Part shown: piece by piece, positions 15,674 to 23,815 of the stretch | How positions within the stretch are numbered: position 1 is the stretch's first letter | Layout of the letters: each line of letters opens with the position of its first letter | Origin: Oscillospiraceae bacterium | GTDB lineage: Bacteria > Bacillota > Clostridia > Oscillospirales > Ruminococcaceae | Direction of reading: 5' to 3' | Length of the DNA stretch: 64,000 bases | NCBI GenBank assembly: GCA_025758045.1 | Contig: CP107208.1 | Coordinates: forward strand, 744,001-808,000 | Program-made: the position numbers and the translations under genes | The notes under the pieces: generated by a model | What the model saw: the letters and a program-made list of their open reading frames with translations, nothing else | What the model was told of the DNA's origin: nothing | Databases searched by the model: none

Positions 15674-18217
15674 TTAGCCTTTCACGGCGATGTTGACCAG
15701 CTTGCCCTTAACGTAGATCTCCTTGGCGATGGTCTTGCCGGCGATGGCTTCGGACACAGCGGGCTCAGCCTTGGCCTGGGCAATGGCATCGGCACTCTCG
15801 ATGGCGGCGGGCACGTGGATACGGGCCTTGACCTTGCCGTTGACCTGGACAGCGATCTCGATGGTCTGCTCAGTGCACTTGGCCTCATCGTAGGTGGGCC
15901 ATGCGTGGTAGGCCAGCTGCTCGGTGTGGCCCAGCTGCTGCCACAGTTCCTCGGTCATGTGGGGGGCAAACGGGTTCAGCAGTTCCAACAAAACCTCGTA
16001 CTCGTCCTTGGTGGCGCCGCCCTTGTCACTGAGGGCGTTGACGTAGATCATCAGCTGGGCGATGGCGGTGTTGGCCTTCAGGGCGTCGATGTCCTCGCCG
16101 ACCTTCTTGATGGTGCGGTTGGCCACAGCCTCCAGCTCGGGGCGGATGCCGTCGCCGTCCGCCAACTTCTCGCTCATGGACCAGATCTTATCCAAGAAAC
16201 GCTTGCAACCCTTAATGGAGGAGGTGTTCCAAGGGGCGGCTTTCTCGAAGTCTCCGATGAACATCTCGTACAGGCGCAGGGTGTCGGCACCGTACTCGTT
16301 CACCACGTCATCGGGGTTGACAACGTTGCCCAGGGACTTGGACATCTTGACGATGGGATGCTCAGCCATCTCGCCGTACTTCTCGACCAGGGCCTTGCGG
16401 GCGCCCTTCTCGTCGCCGTAATCGGCCAGCAGGCGCTTGCGCTCGGCATCGGGCTGGTTCTCGAAGGCATGGGGGTTCAGGCCCAGGATCATGCCGTGGG
16501 AGGTGCGCTTCTGGTAGGGCTCCTTAGTGGGCACTACGCCGATGTCGTACAGGAATTTATGCCAGAAACGGCTGTACAGCAGGTGCAGGGTGGTGTGCTC
16601 CATGCCGCCGTTGTACCAATCCACGGGGCTCCAGTACTCCAGGGCCTCCTTGCTGGCGATAGCATCGTGGTTGTGGGGATCGCAGTAACGCAGGAAATAC
16701 CAGCTGGAACCGGCCCACTGGGGCATAGTGTCGGTCTCGCGCTTGGCGGGGGCACCGCAGCAGGGGCAGGTGGTGTTGACCCACTCGGTGTGGCGGGCCA
16801 GCGGGCTTTCGCCGTTCTCGCCCGGCTCAAAGTCCTTGATCTCGGGCAAACGCAGGGGCAGCTCGCTCTCAGGCAGGGGCACCCAGCCGCACTTGTCGCA
16901 GTAGACCATGGGGATAGGCTCGCCCCAGTAACGCTGGCGGCTGAAGACCCAGTCACGCAGCTTGAAGTTGACCTGCTTGTGGCCCTTGCCGTTCTCTTCC
17001 AGCCAGGCGTACATCTTGTTCTTGGCATCCTCGACAGACAGGCCGTCCAGGAAGCCGGAGTTGACCAGCGTGCCGGTAGCAACATCGGTGAAAGCTTCCT
17101 TGTCCAGGTCGCTCTCGGTGGTGCCCTTAACGACCTCGATGATGGGCATGCCGAACTTCTTGGCAAACTCCCAGTCGCGGGTATCGTGGGCCGGGACAGC
17201 CATGATGGCGCCGGTGCCGTAGGTAGCCAGAACGTAGTCAGACACGAAGATAGGCACCTGCTTGCCGCTGACGGGGTTGATGGCCTGCACGCCCTCGATG
17301 ACAACACCGGTCTTTTCCTTGTTCAGCTCGGTGCGCTCGAAGTCAGACTTGCGGGCAGCTTCCTCCTGATAAGCGGAGACAGCGTCGGCATTCTTGATGA
17401 GGCCGGCGTCGGTCCACTTTTTGATGAAGGCATGCTCGGGGCTGATGACCATGTAGGTGCAGCCGAAGAGCGTATCGGCGCGGGTGGTGTAGACGGTCAG
17501 GGTGTCGCCGGCGGTGGTGTCGAAGTTGATCTCGGCACCATGGCTGCGGCCGATCCAGTTACGCTGCTGGGTCTTGACGCGGTCGATGTAGTCCACATCG
17601 TCCAGGTCGTCGATCAAGCGGTCCGCGTAAGCGGTGATCTTGAGCATCCACTGGCTCTTGTTTTTCTGCACAACAGGGCTGCCGCAGCGCTCGCAAACGC
17701 CGTTGACGACTTCCTCGTTGGCCAGCACGACCTTGCAGCCGGTGCAGTAGTTGACGGTGGTCTCTTTCTTATAAGCCAGGCCCTTTTTGAAGAGCTGGAT
17801 AAAGATCCACTGGGTCCACTTGTAGTACTCGGGGTCAGTGGTGTTGATCTCACGATCCCAATCGAAGGACAGGCCCAAGGCTTTCAGCTGGCTCTTGAAG
17901 CGGGCCACGTTCTGGGCGGTGACGATTTCGGGGTTGATGTGGTTCTTCAGGGCGTAGTTCTCGGTGGGCAGGCCGAAAGCGTCCCAGCCCATGGGGTACA
18001 GGACGTTGTAGCCGCACTGGCGCTTTTTGCGGGCTACGATGTCCAGTGCAGTGTAGCTGCGCGGATGGCCGACGTGCAGGCCAGCGGCCGAGGGATACGG
18101 GAACTCGACCAGGGCGTAGAATTTGGGCTTGGAATGGTCGATGTCAGCGTGGAAGGTATCTTCATCCTCCCAGACCTTCTGCCATTTGGCCTCAACGGTT
18201 TTGAAATCGTACTTCAT
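15674..18217 (-). CDS. leuS: Leucyl-tRNA synthetase
   Basis: Class I synthetase charging tRNA-Leu, 847 residues. The HIGH-type motif is in 'PYPSAAGLHVGHPRSYTALD' near residue 40; the CP1 editing domain with 'TTRADTLFGCTYMVISPEH' follows at about 220-400; 'MSKSLGN' is the KMSKS loop; an anticodon-binding and a small C-terminal domain ('VQVNGKVKARIHVP') complete it. GGGGAG precedes the ATG. It is the last gene of the long collinear housekeeping block and has a strong terminator. No T-box is seen directly in front of it. Confidence 0.98.
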   Translation of the reverse strand: MKYDFKTVEAKWQKVWEDEDTFHADIDHSKPKFYALVEFPYPSAAGLHVGHPRSYTALDIVARKKRQCGYNVLYPMGWDAFGLPTENYALKNHINPEIVTAQNVARFKSQLKALGLSFDWDREINTTDPEYYKWTQWIFIQLFKKGLAYKKETTVNYCTGCKVVLANEEVVNGVCERCGSPVVQKNKSQWMLKITAYADRLIDDLDDVDYIDRVKTQQRNWIGRSHGAEINFDTTAGDTLTVYTTRADTLFGCTYMVISPEHAFIKKWTDAGLIKNADAVSAYQEEAARKSDFERTELNKEKTGVVIEGVQAINPVSGKQVPIFVSDYVLATYGTGAIMAVPAHDTRDWEFAKKFGMPIIEVVKGTTESDLDKEAFTDVATGTLVNSGFLDGLSVEDAKNKMYAWLEENGKGHKQVNFKLRDWVFSRQRYWGEPIPMVYCDKCGWVPLPESELPLRLPEIKDFEPGENGESPLARHTEWVNTTCPCCGAPAKRETDTMPQWAGSSWYFLRYCDPHNHDAIASKEALEYWSPVDWYNGGMEHTTLHLLYSRFWHKFLYDIGVVPTKEPYQKRTSHGMILGLNPHAFENQPDAERKRLLADYGDEKGARKALVEKYGEMAEHPIVKMSKSLGNVVNPDDVVNEYGADTLRLYEMFIGDFEKAAPWNTSSIKGCKRFLDKIWSMSEKLADGDGIRPELEAVANRTIKKVGEDIDALKANTAIAQLMIYVNALSDKGGATKDEYEVLLELLNPFAPHMTEELWQQLGHTEQLAYHAWPTYDEAKCTEQTIEIAVQVNGKVKARIHVPAAIESADAIAQAKAEPAVSEAIAGKTIAKEIYVKGKLVNIAVKG

Positions 18218-18268
18218 ACTCTATCTTTTCTCCCCACGTTGATAATTTAAATGGGTTTTTCTGTAAGG

Positions 18269-18646
18269 TTATTCGGCCGGGGTCTCGGCTTCTTCCGGCA
18301 TCCACTCGCTGGCGGGCACGGGCTTGGCATCGGCCCACAGGTGCTCCAGGTCGTAGTAGTCATGGGCTTCCTGGGTAAAGACGTGAACGATGACGCTGCC
18401 GTAATCCAGCAGCACCCAGCGCTTGCCGTCGTGGCCCTCGGTGCGCAGCACCTGGACGCCCTCGCGGCCCAGCTGGAACTCGGCCTCATCGGCCAGGGCA
18501 CCTACATGGGTGGTGGAGTTACCGGTGGCGATGACGAAATACTCGGTAACGGTGGTCAGGTCCTCAACCTCCAGGATATGGATGTTGAAAGCCTTTTTGG
18601 CGTCCAGCGCACGGGCCAGACGGATGGCAAGTTCTCTGCTTTCCAT
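18269..18646 (-). CDS. rsfS: Ribosomal silencing factor RsfS
   Basis: 125-residue RsfS/Iojap protein that binds ribosomal protein L14 (uL14) and blocks subunit joining in starved cells. Family residues are 'YFVIATGNSTTHVGALADE' and 'WVLLDYGSVIVHVFTQEAHDYYDLEHLWADA'. The last 15 residues are an acidic extension. AAAGGAG lies before the ATG at 18646. Position after an LCP gene and the nadD/yqeK pair is the common Firmicutes order. Confidence 0.95.
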   Translation of the reverse strand: MESRELAIRLARALDAKKAFNIHILEVEDLTTVTEYFVIATGNSTTHVGALADEAEFQLGREGVQVLRTEGHDGKRWVLLDYGSVIVHVFTQEAHDYYDLEHLWADAKPVPASEWMPEEAETPAE

Positions 18647-18661
18647 AGGTTCTCCTTTTAT

Positions 18662-20533
18662 TTAGGCGGCCGGTTCACTGGTGGATTCGGATTCCGATGT
18701 CGCAGTCGCCGAATCATTTTCCATAACGTCCGTAACCTGGTTGGAACCGTCGCGGTTATTGTTCTTCTGGGCATCGTCGGCCTCGCTCATCAGACCGCCC
18801 ATCACCTGGATGTTGGGGTCGGTGGCCGAGTAGCCGGACAGGTCAACGACGTTATCGCACAGGTTCAGCTGGCTGGCGTCCACAGGGCCGGTATTCTCTC
18901 GGAAATACTGGTTCAGCAGGTCGGCGTCCTCCTGCCGTGCCGGGTAAAGCAGCGCCTGGCCCTGATACTTCGGACCGCTGATGACCGGCATCTGGGCGAT
19001 CATGATCTTGTTGGAATCGATCTTGAGCATGCTGACCGCGAAGCTGATGAGGGTGGAGGCGTTGAGGTCGGTCTCCATATAGTTCAGCACGGCGGGGGTC
19101 AGCCTAGCAACGTCCCAGATGTTGCCGATGCTCTTGAGCTTGCGGAACAGAGCGGCGTAGAACTGGCGCTGCATGTTCAGACGGCCGATGTCGCCGTCCG
19201 GGTAGACCTTACGGGCACGCAGCAGGAACTCCATAGCCGCGCCGTCCAACGTCTGGTAACCGGCGTGGATAACGCTGGCGCCCTGGCCGATGGCCGAGTA
19301 ATCCACGTCCACAGGGACGTTGATCTCGACACCGCCGAACAGGTCGACAAGTTCAGTCAGCATTTCCAGGCGGATGGTGATATAACCATCGATGTGGATC
19401 TTGTACTGGTCGGCGACCAGCTCGCACAGGGCGGCCATATTGTTGTTGTTATCGCTGCCCTGGGTCTTGGCCACGCCGTTGATGCGGTAGTTGCCGGAGA
19501 CGCTGGCGTCGGTGGTGACCATCGTGTCACGGGGGATCTGCAGCATCTTCAATTCGCCCGTTTCGTTGTTGAAATGGACGTACAGGATCATATCGGTCAT
19601 GCCGTCGTTGACGTTGGAGTCGTTGGCGGCACCGGCGGACAGGTCGCCGGTGGAGGAACGATCCACGCCGGTGACAAGGACATTCAGCTCTTTATCCTGG
19701 AATTCCTTGGGGGTGTTGACCAGCTGGTTCAGCTTGATGCTGCCGCCCTTGGGGGCGATAGCGCCCATGATGAGCGCATACGCGCCGCCGAAGATCAGCA
19801 CGATCACCAGCAGGGTGATGAGCAGGATCTTCCACCAGGTGCCTTTCTTTTTCTTCTTTTTGCCGCCGTTGCCCTTGCCGCTTTTTTTGCCGTGAGGCTT
19901 GGGGTCGGCGGGGGCACCGTCACGCGGGGGCTTGCGGCCGCCGCCGTTGGCGCGATGGGTGCGGGGGGCGGCTTCGTCCTTATGGTGGGCCTTGTGGGTG
20001 CGGGGCGTTTCTTCCATCTGGATGCCTCCGGCGGCGGGGTCTGCCTCGTCATAATTAAAGGCGGGGCGGCTGCCCTGCACCTTGTTCACATCCAGCTGCT
20101 GCACCTGCGCACGCGGGCGGCGGGTCTGGGCGGCACCATCACGGTGGATGGTGCGCTGCTGGGACGGCTGCGCGGGCCGGCTGGGGCGGCGGGTCTGGAT
20201 CTCCCGCGTGGGGAACTGCACGGTGTTGCCGTACTTGCGTTCGGCTGCAGCGCGGTAGGCCATGGCCTGGCGCTGGGCGTGGGTCAGCTCACGAGGTGTC
20301 TCCTGCACGGAGGCCTGCTGGATCGGCTGCGGGGCTTCCTGCACCGGTTCCTGTACGGGGGCCTGCTGGCGGATCTGCCGGGCCTGCTGCTGGGTGCGCA
20401 TGGGCTGCTGGATGATACGGCGGCGGGCGTTCTGGTTGGCCTGCTCCTGGGCGCGGCGGCGGGCAGCCTCGTACTGGGACTGGTCAAATCCGCCGGACGC
20501 GCTGCCGGTATTGAGCTTACGCGGTTCGCTCAT
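18662..20533 (-). CDS. LytR-CpsA-Psr (LCP) family glycopolymer ligase with long cytoplasmic N-terminus
   Basis: LCP enzymes transfer teichoic acid or capsule polymers from undecaprenyl carriers to peptidoglycan. About 623 residues. Residues 1-230 are a Gln/Arg/Pro-rich, probably disordered cytoplasmic region ending in a lysine cluster ('GKKKKKKGTWWK'). One membrane helix follows (about 233-257), then the extracellular LCP domain with 'VTGVDRS', 'DMILYVHFN', 'LQIPRDTMV' and 'YRINGVAKTQG'. The start is ATG 20533 behind GGGAGG; a longer frame lacks a ribosome binding site. Most LCP proteins have only a short cytoplasmic tail, so the N-terminus is unusual. Confidence 0.92.
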   Translation of the reverse strand: MSEPRKLNTGSASGGFDQSQYEAARRRAQEQANQNARRRIIQQPMRTQQQARQIRQQAPVQEPVQEAPQPIQQASVQETPRELTHAQRQAMAYRAAAERKYGNTVQFPTREIQTRRPSRPAQPSQQRTIHRDGAAQTRRPRAQVQQLDVNKVQGSRPAFNYDEADPAAGGIQMEETPRTHKAHHKDEAAPRTHRANGGGRKPPRDGAPADPKPHGKKSGKGNGGKKKKKKGTWWKILLITLLVIVLIFGGAYALIMGAIAPKGGSIKLNQLVNTPKEFQDKELNVLVTGVDRSSTGDLSAGAANDSNVNDGMTDMILYVHFNNETGELKMLQIPRDTMVTTDASVSGNYRINGVAKTQGSDNNNNMAALCELVADQYKIHIDGYITIRLEMLTELVDLFGGVEINVPVDVDYSAIGQGASVIHAGYQTLDGAAMEFLLRARKVYPDGDIGRLNMQRQFYAALFRKLKSIGNIWDVARLTPAVLNYMETDLNASTLISFAVSMLKIDSNKIMIAQMPVISGPKYQGQALLYPARQEDADLLNQYFRENTGPVDASQLNLCDNVVDLSGYSATDPNIQVMGGLMSEADDAQKNNNRDGSNQVTDVMENDSATATSESESTSEPAA

Positions 20534-20617
20534 TATGTTTCCTCCCTGTTTTTGGAGTTGGCGGGAACAGCCACAAAACAACATACCGCAGATACGGCAG
20601 CAGCACTTTGGCTTCCC

Positions 20618-21190
20618 TTACGGTTCTTGCAAATGCTCTTTTGCATACTCGTATGCGGCCATGCTTTCAGGGTCCAGCGTGCCGCCCTTTTCTTCTACAA
20701 AATCAATGCTGCGCTTCAAAGCGTCGCACAATGCCCGATCCAGGTCCTGCATTTCCAATTTGCGCAGGTCTTCCACGCCGGGCCAGTCACGCTCAGCGCT
20801 GGTCATATCGGCCAAATAGATGATCTTGTCCAGTTTGGTCATGTTCAGCTTGCCGGTAGTGTGGCAGCGGATGGCGGACAAGATCTCAGGATCGGTAACG
20901 CCCCATTGGGTCTCGGCCAGGATGGCCGCGGCGATGCCATGCCACACGGGCGATGGGCGCGCAGGGGCATTTTCTGCTATTATAGCATTATCGGCAAAAA
21001 TCTGCAACAACTCCGATTTGGGTAGTTCTTTGGCAGAATCATGCAAAATTGCCGCCACAGCGGCTTTTTCCGAGTCTGCACCCCACTGTTTTGCCAGTTT
21101 TACCGCCATTTTTTTTACATTTTTGGTGTGTGTCCAGCGTTTTTCGCTCAGACGCGGCTTCACGATCTTCTTGGCTTCTTCGCAGGTCAT
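20618..21190 (-). CDS. yqeK: HD-domain protein YqeK (Ap4A hydrolase type)
   Basis: 190-residue HD-superfamily hydrolase; YqeK enzymes cleave diadenosine tetraphosphate symmetrically. Motifs: 'RWTHTKNVKKMAVKLA', the metal-binding 'ILHDSAKE' near residue 51, 'WHGIAAAILAE' and 'IRCHTTGKLNMTKLDKIIYLADM'. The ATG at 21190 lies five bases downstream of the nadD stop; the longer frame upstream is the nadD gene in another phase. Pairing with nadD is standard in Firmicutes and supports the call. Confidence 0.92.
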   Translation of the reverse strand: MTCEEAKKIVKPRLSEKRWTHTKNVKKMAVKLAKQWGADSEKAAVAAILHDSAKELPKSELLQIFADNAIIAENAPARPSPVWHGIAAAILAETQWGVTDPEILSAIRCHTTGKLNMTKLDKIIYLADMTSAERDWPGVEDLRKLEMQDLDRALCDALKRSIDFVEEKGGTLDPESMAAYEYAKEHLQEP

Positions 21191-21194
21191 GGTA

Positions 21195-21815
21195 TCAAAC
21201 CTCTTTTTCTGCGCTGTATAAATGGTTTTCCTGCACCACGCACAATGTTTCCGGCGGCAAAACCTCCGGCCATTGTTCCGGCGGGATCTTGCCGCTGCGG
21301 ATGTCGCTGGAGGCACAGGGGTAAGCCTCGGCCCTGGCAAACAGCACCCTGCCGCCCTGGGCGGTCAGGTCGGCAGCGGCCGCCTGCAAAGCGGGTTCGT
21401 CCCCCGCTTCGCGGCTTTCCACCACCAGCGCGGCCATGGCCAGCATATCCTGCCAGCGGTACCACTGGGTAAAGGTCAGCAGCATGTCGCTGCCAACACA
21501 AAGGTACAGCTCTGCGCCGGGGTAGGCATCACGCAGCATTTCCAGCGTGTGTACCGTGTAGCTGCGCCCGCCCTGGGCGATCTCCCAATCGCTGACTTCC
21601 ACCGCCGGGCTAAGCGCCGTAAAGCATTGGCACATGGCCAGCCGCACTTTGCCGGGGGTGGTGCTGGCCTTTTTGTGGGGCGGGATGCCCGCAGGCATCA
21701 CGATGGCCTTATCCGGCCGCACCAGTTCCAGCGCGGCCCGCAGGTTGTTCATGTGGCCGTTGTGGGGCGGGTCAAACGTGCCGCCGTACAACAAAACCTT
21801 TTGCACCGTGCCCAT
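21195..21815 (-). CDS. nadD: Nicotinate-nucleotide adenylyltransferase
   Basis: Adenylates NaMN to deamido-NAD in NAD synthesis. 206 residues, with the nucleotidyltransferase signature 'YGGTFDPPHNGHMNNL' at about 10-25 and the C-terminal 'SSDIRSGK' (ISSTxIR-type) motif. The ATG shares its A with the last base of the yhbY stop codon (TAATG), indicating tight coupling. Confidence 0.96.
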   Translation of the reverse strand: MGTVQKVLLYGGTFDPPHNGHMNNLRAALELVRPDKAIVMPAGIPPHKKASTTPGKVRLAMCQCFTALSPAVEVSDWEIAQGGRSYTVHTLEMLRDAYPGAELYLCVGSDMLLTFTQWYRWQDMLAMAALVVESREAGDEPALQAAAADLTAQGGRVLFARAEAYPCASSDIRSGKIPPEQWPEVLPPETLCVVQENHLYSAEKEV

Positions 21816-22117
21816 TATTTTGCAAAAACAGCGTCGAAGGCGCTTTCTTTCTTCTTTTTCTTGAACAGCACGAACTTACGGCCGATGACCTGCACGCACT
21901 CGCAGTCCAGCGCTTCGCAGAGGGTGTCGGCGGCTTCGCGGGCGGAATACTCGCTGTTTTCCAGCACCTTGATTTTGATCAGTTCGCGGGCGGCGATGCA
22001 ATCGGCCAGGCCCTGGATCAGGGTATCGTCGATCTCGCCCTTGCCGATCTGGAAAACGGGGTCAATGGTATTGGCGGCGCTGCGCAGGGCGGCGCGCTGT
22101 TTGCTGGTTAAAGCCAT
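21815..22117 (-). CDS. yhbY: YhbY-type CRM-domain RNA-binding protein
   Basis: 100-residue single CRM domain, associated with pre-50S ribosomes in other bacteria. Motifs: 'LTSKQRAALRSAANTIDPVFQIGKGEI' and the C-terminal 'CVQVIGRKFVLFKKKKK'. The conserved GxxG loop appears as GKGE. AAAGGAG is before the ATG. Confidence 0.94.
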   Translation of the reverse strand: MALTSKQRAALRSAANTIDPVFQIGKGEIDDTLIQGLADCIAARELIKIKVLENSEYSAREAADTLCEALDCECVQVIGRKFVLFKKKKKESAFDAVFAK

Positions 22118-22162
22118 AATGGTCTCCTTTTTATAAATAGGTTACTGTAAAAACGCAGACAT

Positions 22163-22792
22163 TCATTTTAAAAACACCGGAAGCTCCCGGGCCAATTTTT
22201 CCATGGCGCGGCCGCGGTGGCTGATAGCGTCCTTCTCGGCGTCGGTCAGTTCGGCATAGCTGCGGCAGGCGGTGTTCTCGGTGGTGGTGCCGTCGGGCAG
22301 GCCCACACGGGCGGGCACAAACAGCGGGTCGTAGCCAAAGCCGTTGGAGCCGGTCTCGGCGAAGCTGATGGAGCCGGGGCATTCCCCTGCCACTTCCAGT
22401 GCGCGGCCATCGGGCAGCATAAAACAGATGGCCGAGACAAACTTGGCGGCGCGCTGCCCTGCCGGGACGTCGGCCATCTCGTGCAGCAGCTTAGCGTTAT
22501 TGGCGGCGTCATCGCCGTGGTGCCCGGCATAGCGGGCGCTGTACACACCGGGGGCACCGTGCAGGGCGTCGACACACAGGCCGGAGTCATCCGCCACGGT
22601 GGGCAGGCCGCTAGCCTTGCAGAACGCTTCGGCCTTGATGCGGGCATTCTCGGCAAAGGTAGTGCCGGTCTCCTCGGGGTCGAGGTCTATACATAAGTCA
22701 CGCAGGCTCTTGACCTCGTGGCCCATCTGCTCCAAAATGCGGCGCAGTTCTTTCAGTTTGCCGGCGTTGTTGCTGGCGGCACATACGATCAT
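22163..22792 (-). CDS. rdgB: XTP/dITP diphosphatase (RdgB/HAM1)
   Basis: Removes non-canonical purine nucleotides from the pool. 209 residues. Motifs: 'AASNNAGKLKELRRIL' at the N-terminus, 'TVADDSGLCVDAL', 'ARYAGHHGDDAANNAKLL' and the C-terminal 'SHRGRAMEKL'. The start overlaps the ftsY stop by four bases (ATGA). Confidence 0.95.
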   Translation of the reverse strand: MIVCAASNNAGKLKELRRILEQMGHEVKSLRDLCIDLDPEETGTTFAENARIKAEAFCKASGLPTVADDSGLCVDALHGAPGVYSARYAGHHGDDAANNAKLLHEMADVPAGQRAAKFVSAICFMLPDGRALEVAGECPGSISFAETGSNGFGYDPLFVPARVGLPDGTTTENTACRSYAELTDAEKDAISHRGRAMEKLARELPVFLK

Positions 22793-23796
22793 GCCTGTTC
22801 CTCCCCGGAAGTTTCCTCTTTTTCTTCTTCCTCTTTCTGCAGTGCTTCCTCGGGCAGCAGGGTCTCCACGAAGGTCTGGGCGTCGAATTCCATCAGATCA
22901 TCGATCTTTTCGCCCACACCGATAAAGCGGATGGGCAGACCCAGGTTCTCCCACACAGAGACCGCACAGCCGCCGCGGGGGGTGCCGTCCAGCTTGGTCA
23001 GCACGATACCGGTGGCACCGGCGGCGCGGCAGAACTCCTCGGCCTGACTGATGGCATTCTGGCCGGTGATGGCATCCAGCACCAGCAGCACTTCCAGGCT
23101 GGCTTCGGGGCTGGCCTTTTTGACGCTGCGGGAAATTTTGGCCAGCTCGTCCATCAGTCCCTTTTTGTTGTGCAGGCGGCCTGCGGTATCGGCAATGACC
23201 ATGTCGTAGCCCTTGGCGGTGGCGCTCTTCACCGCGTCAAAGATGACGGCGGCGGGGTCGGCACCCTGACCGGCCTGCACCAGCGGCACACCGGCGCGGT
23301 CGGCCCACAGTTCCAGCTGCTCGCTGGCAGCGGCGCGGAAGGTATCGCCCGCGGCCAGCATCACACGCTTGCCTTTCTCCTTATACAGGTGGGCCAGCTT
23401 GGCGATGGTGGTGGTCTTGCCCACGCCGTTGACGCCGATGACCAAAATCACGGCAGGTTTACCGTCCAGCTCCATCTGGTAGCGGGGGGTCAATTCCTGG
23501 CAGATGATCTGGCGCAGTTCGTCCAATGCCTGCTGGCCGTTCTTGAGGTGCTTTTCCTCCACGGCATCCCGCAGCTCGTCCACCAGGCGCACAGCGCACA
23601 TGGGACCGACATCGGCCAAAATCAGCTGTTCTTCCAGTGTGTCATACAGGTCGTCGTCGATCTGGGCGTGGGTCAACGTGTTGACAATGTTCTGGAAAAA
23701 GCCCGTGCGGGTCTTTTCCAGGCCGTACTTCATTTTCTGCTGCTCCTGGAACTCCTGCTCCGAGATGTTGCGCTTGAAAAAGTTGAAAAATCCCAT
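22789..23796 (-). CDS. ftsY: Signal recognition particle receptor FtsY
   Basis: GTPase that docks SRP-ribosome complexes at the membrane. 335 residues: a short amphipathic N-terminus ('MGFFNFFKRN') without the long acidic A domain, the N domain to about 105, and the G domain with G1 'GVNGVGKTTT' at 121-130, 'DTAGR' (G3) and 'TKLDG' (G4). The C-terminus carries an added Glu-rich tail ('EEALQKEEEEKEETSGEEQA') after the usual 'GEKIDDLMEFDAQTFV'. It follows smc directly, the common Firmicutes order. Confidence 0.97.
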   Translation of the reverse strand: MGFFNFFKRNISEQEFQEQQKMKYGLEKTRTGFFQNIVNTLTHAQIDDDLYDTLEEQLILADVGPMCAVRLVDELRDAVEEKHLKNGQQALDELRQIICQELTPRYQMELDGKPAVILVIGVNGVGKTTTIAKLAHLYKEKGKRVMLAAGDTFRAAASEQLELWADRAGVPLVQAGQGADPAAVIFDAVKSATAKGYDMVIADTAGRLHNKKGLMDELAKISRSVKKASPEASLEVLLVLDAITGQNAISQAEEFCRAAGATGIVLTKLDGTPRGGCAVSVWENLGLPIRFIGVGEKIDDLMEFDAQTFVETLLPEEALQKEEEEKEETSGEEQA

Positions 23797-23815
23797 GGGA
23801 AGCCTCCCTTATATA

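Noticed and set aside
15473..18250. 925-codon plus-strand frame opposite leuS
   Set aside because: Shadow of leuS; Gly/Val/Leu/His/Asp-rich sequence with no ribosome binding site.
18251..21025. 924-codon plus-strand frame opposite rsfS, LCP and yqeK
   Set aside because: Spans three genes on the other strand; composition is typical of an antisense frame.
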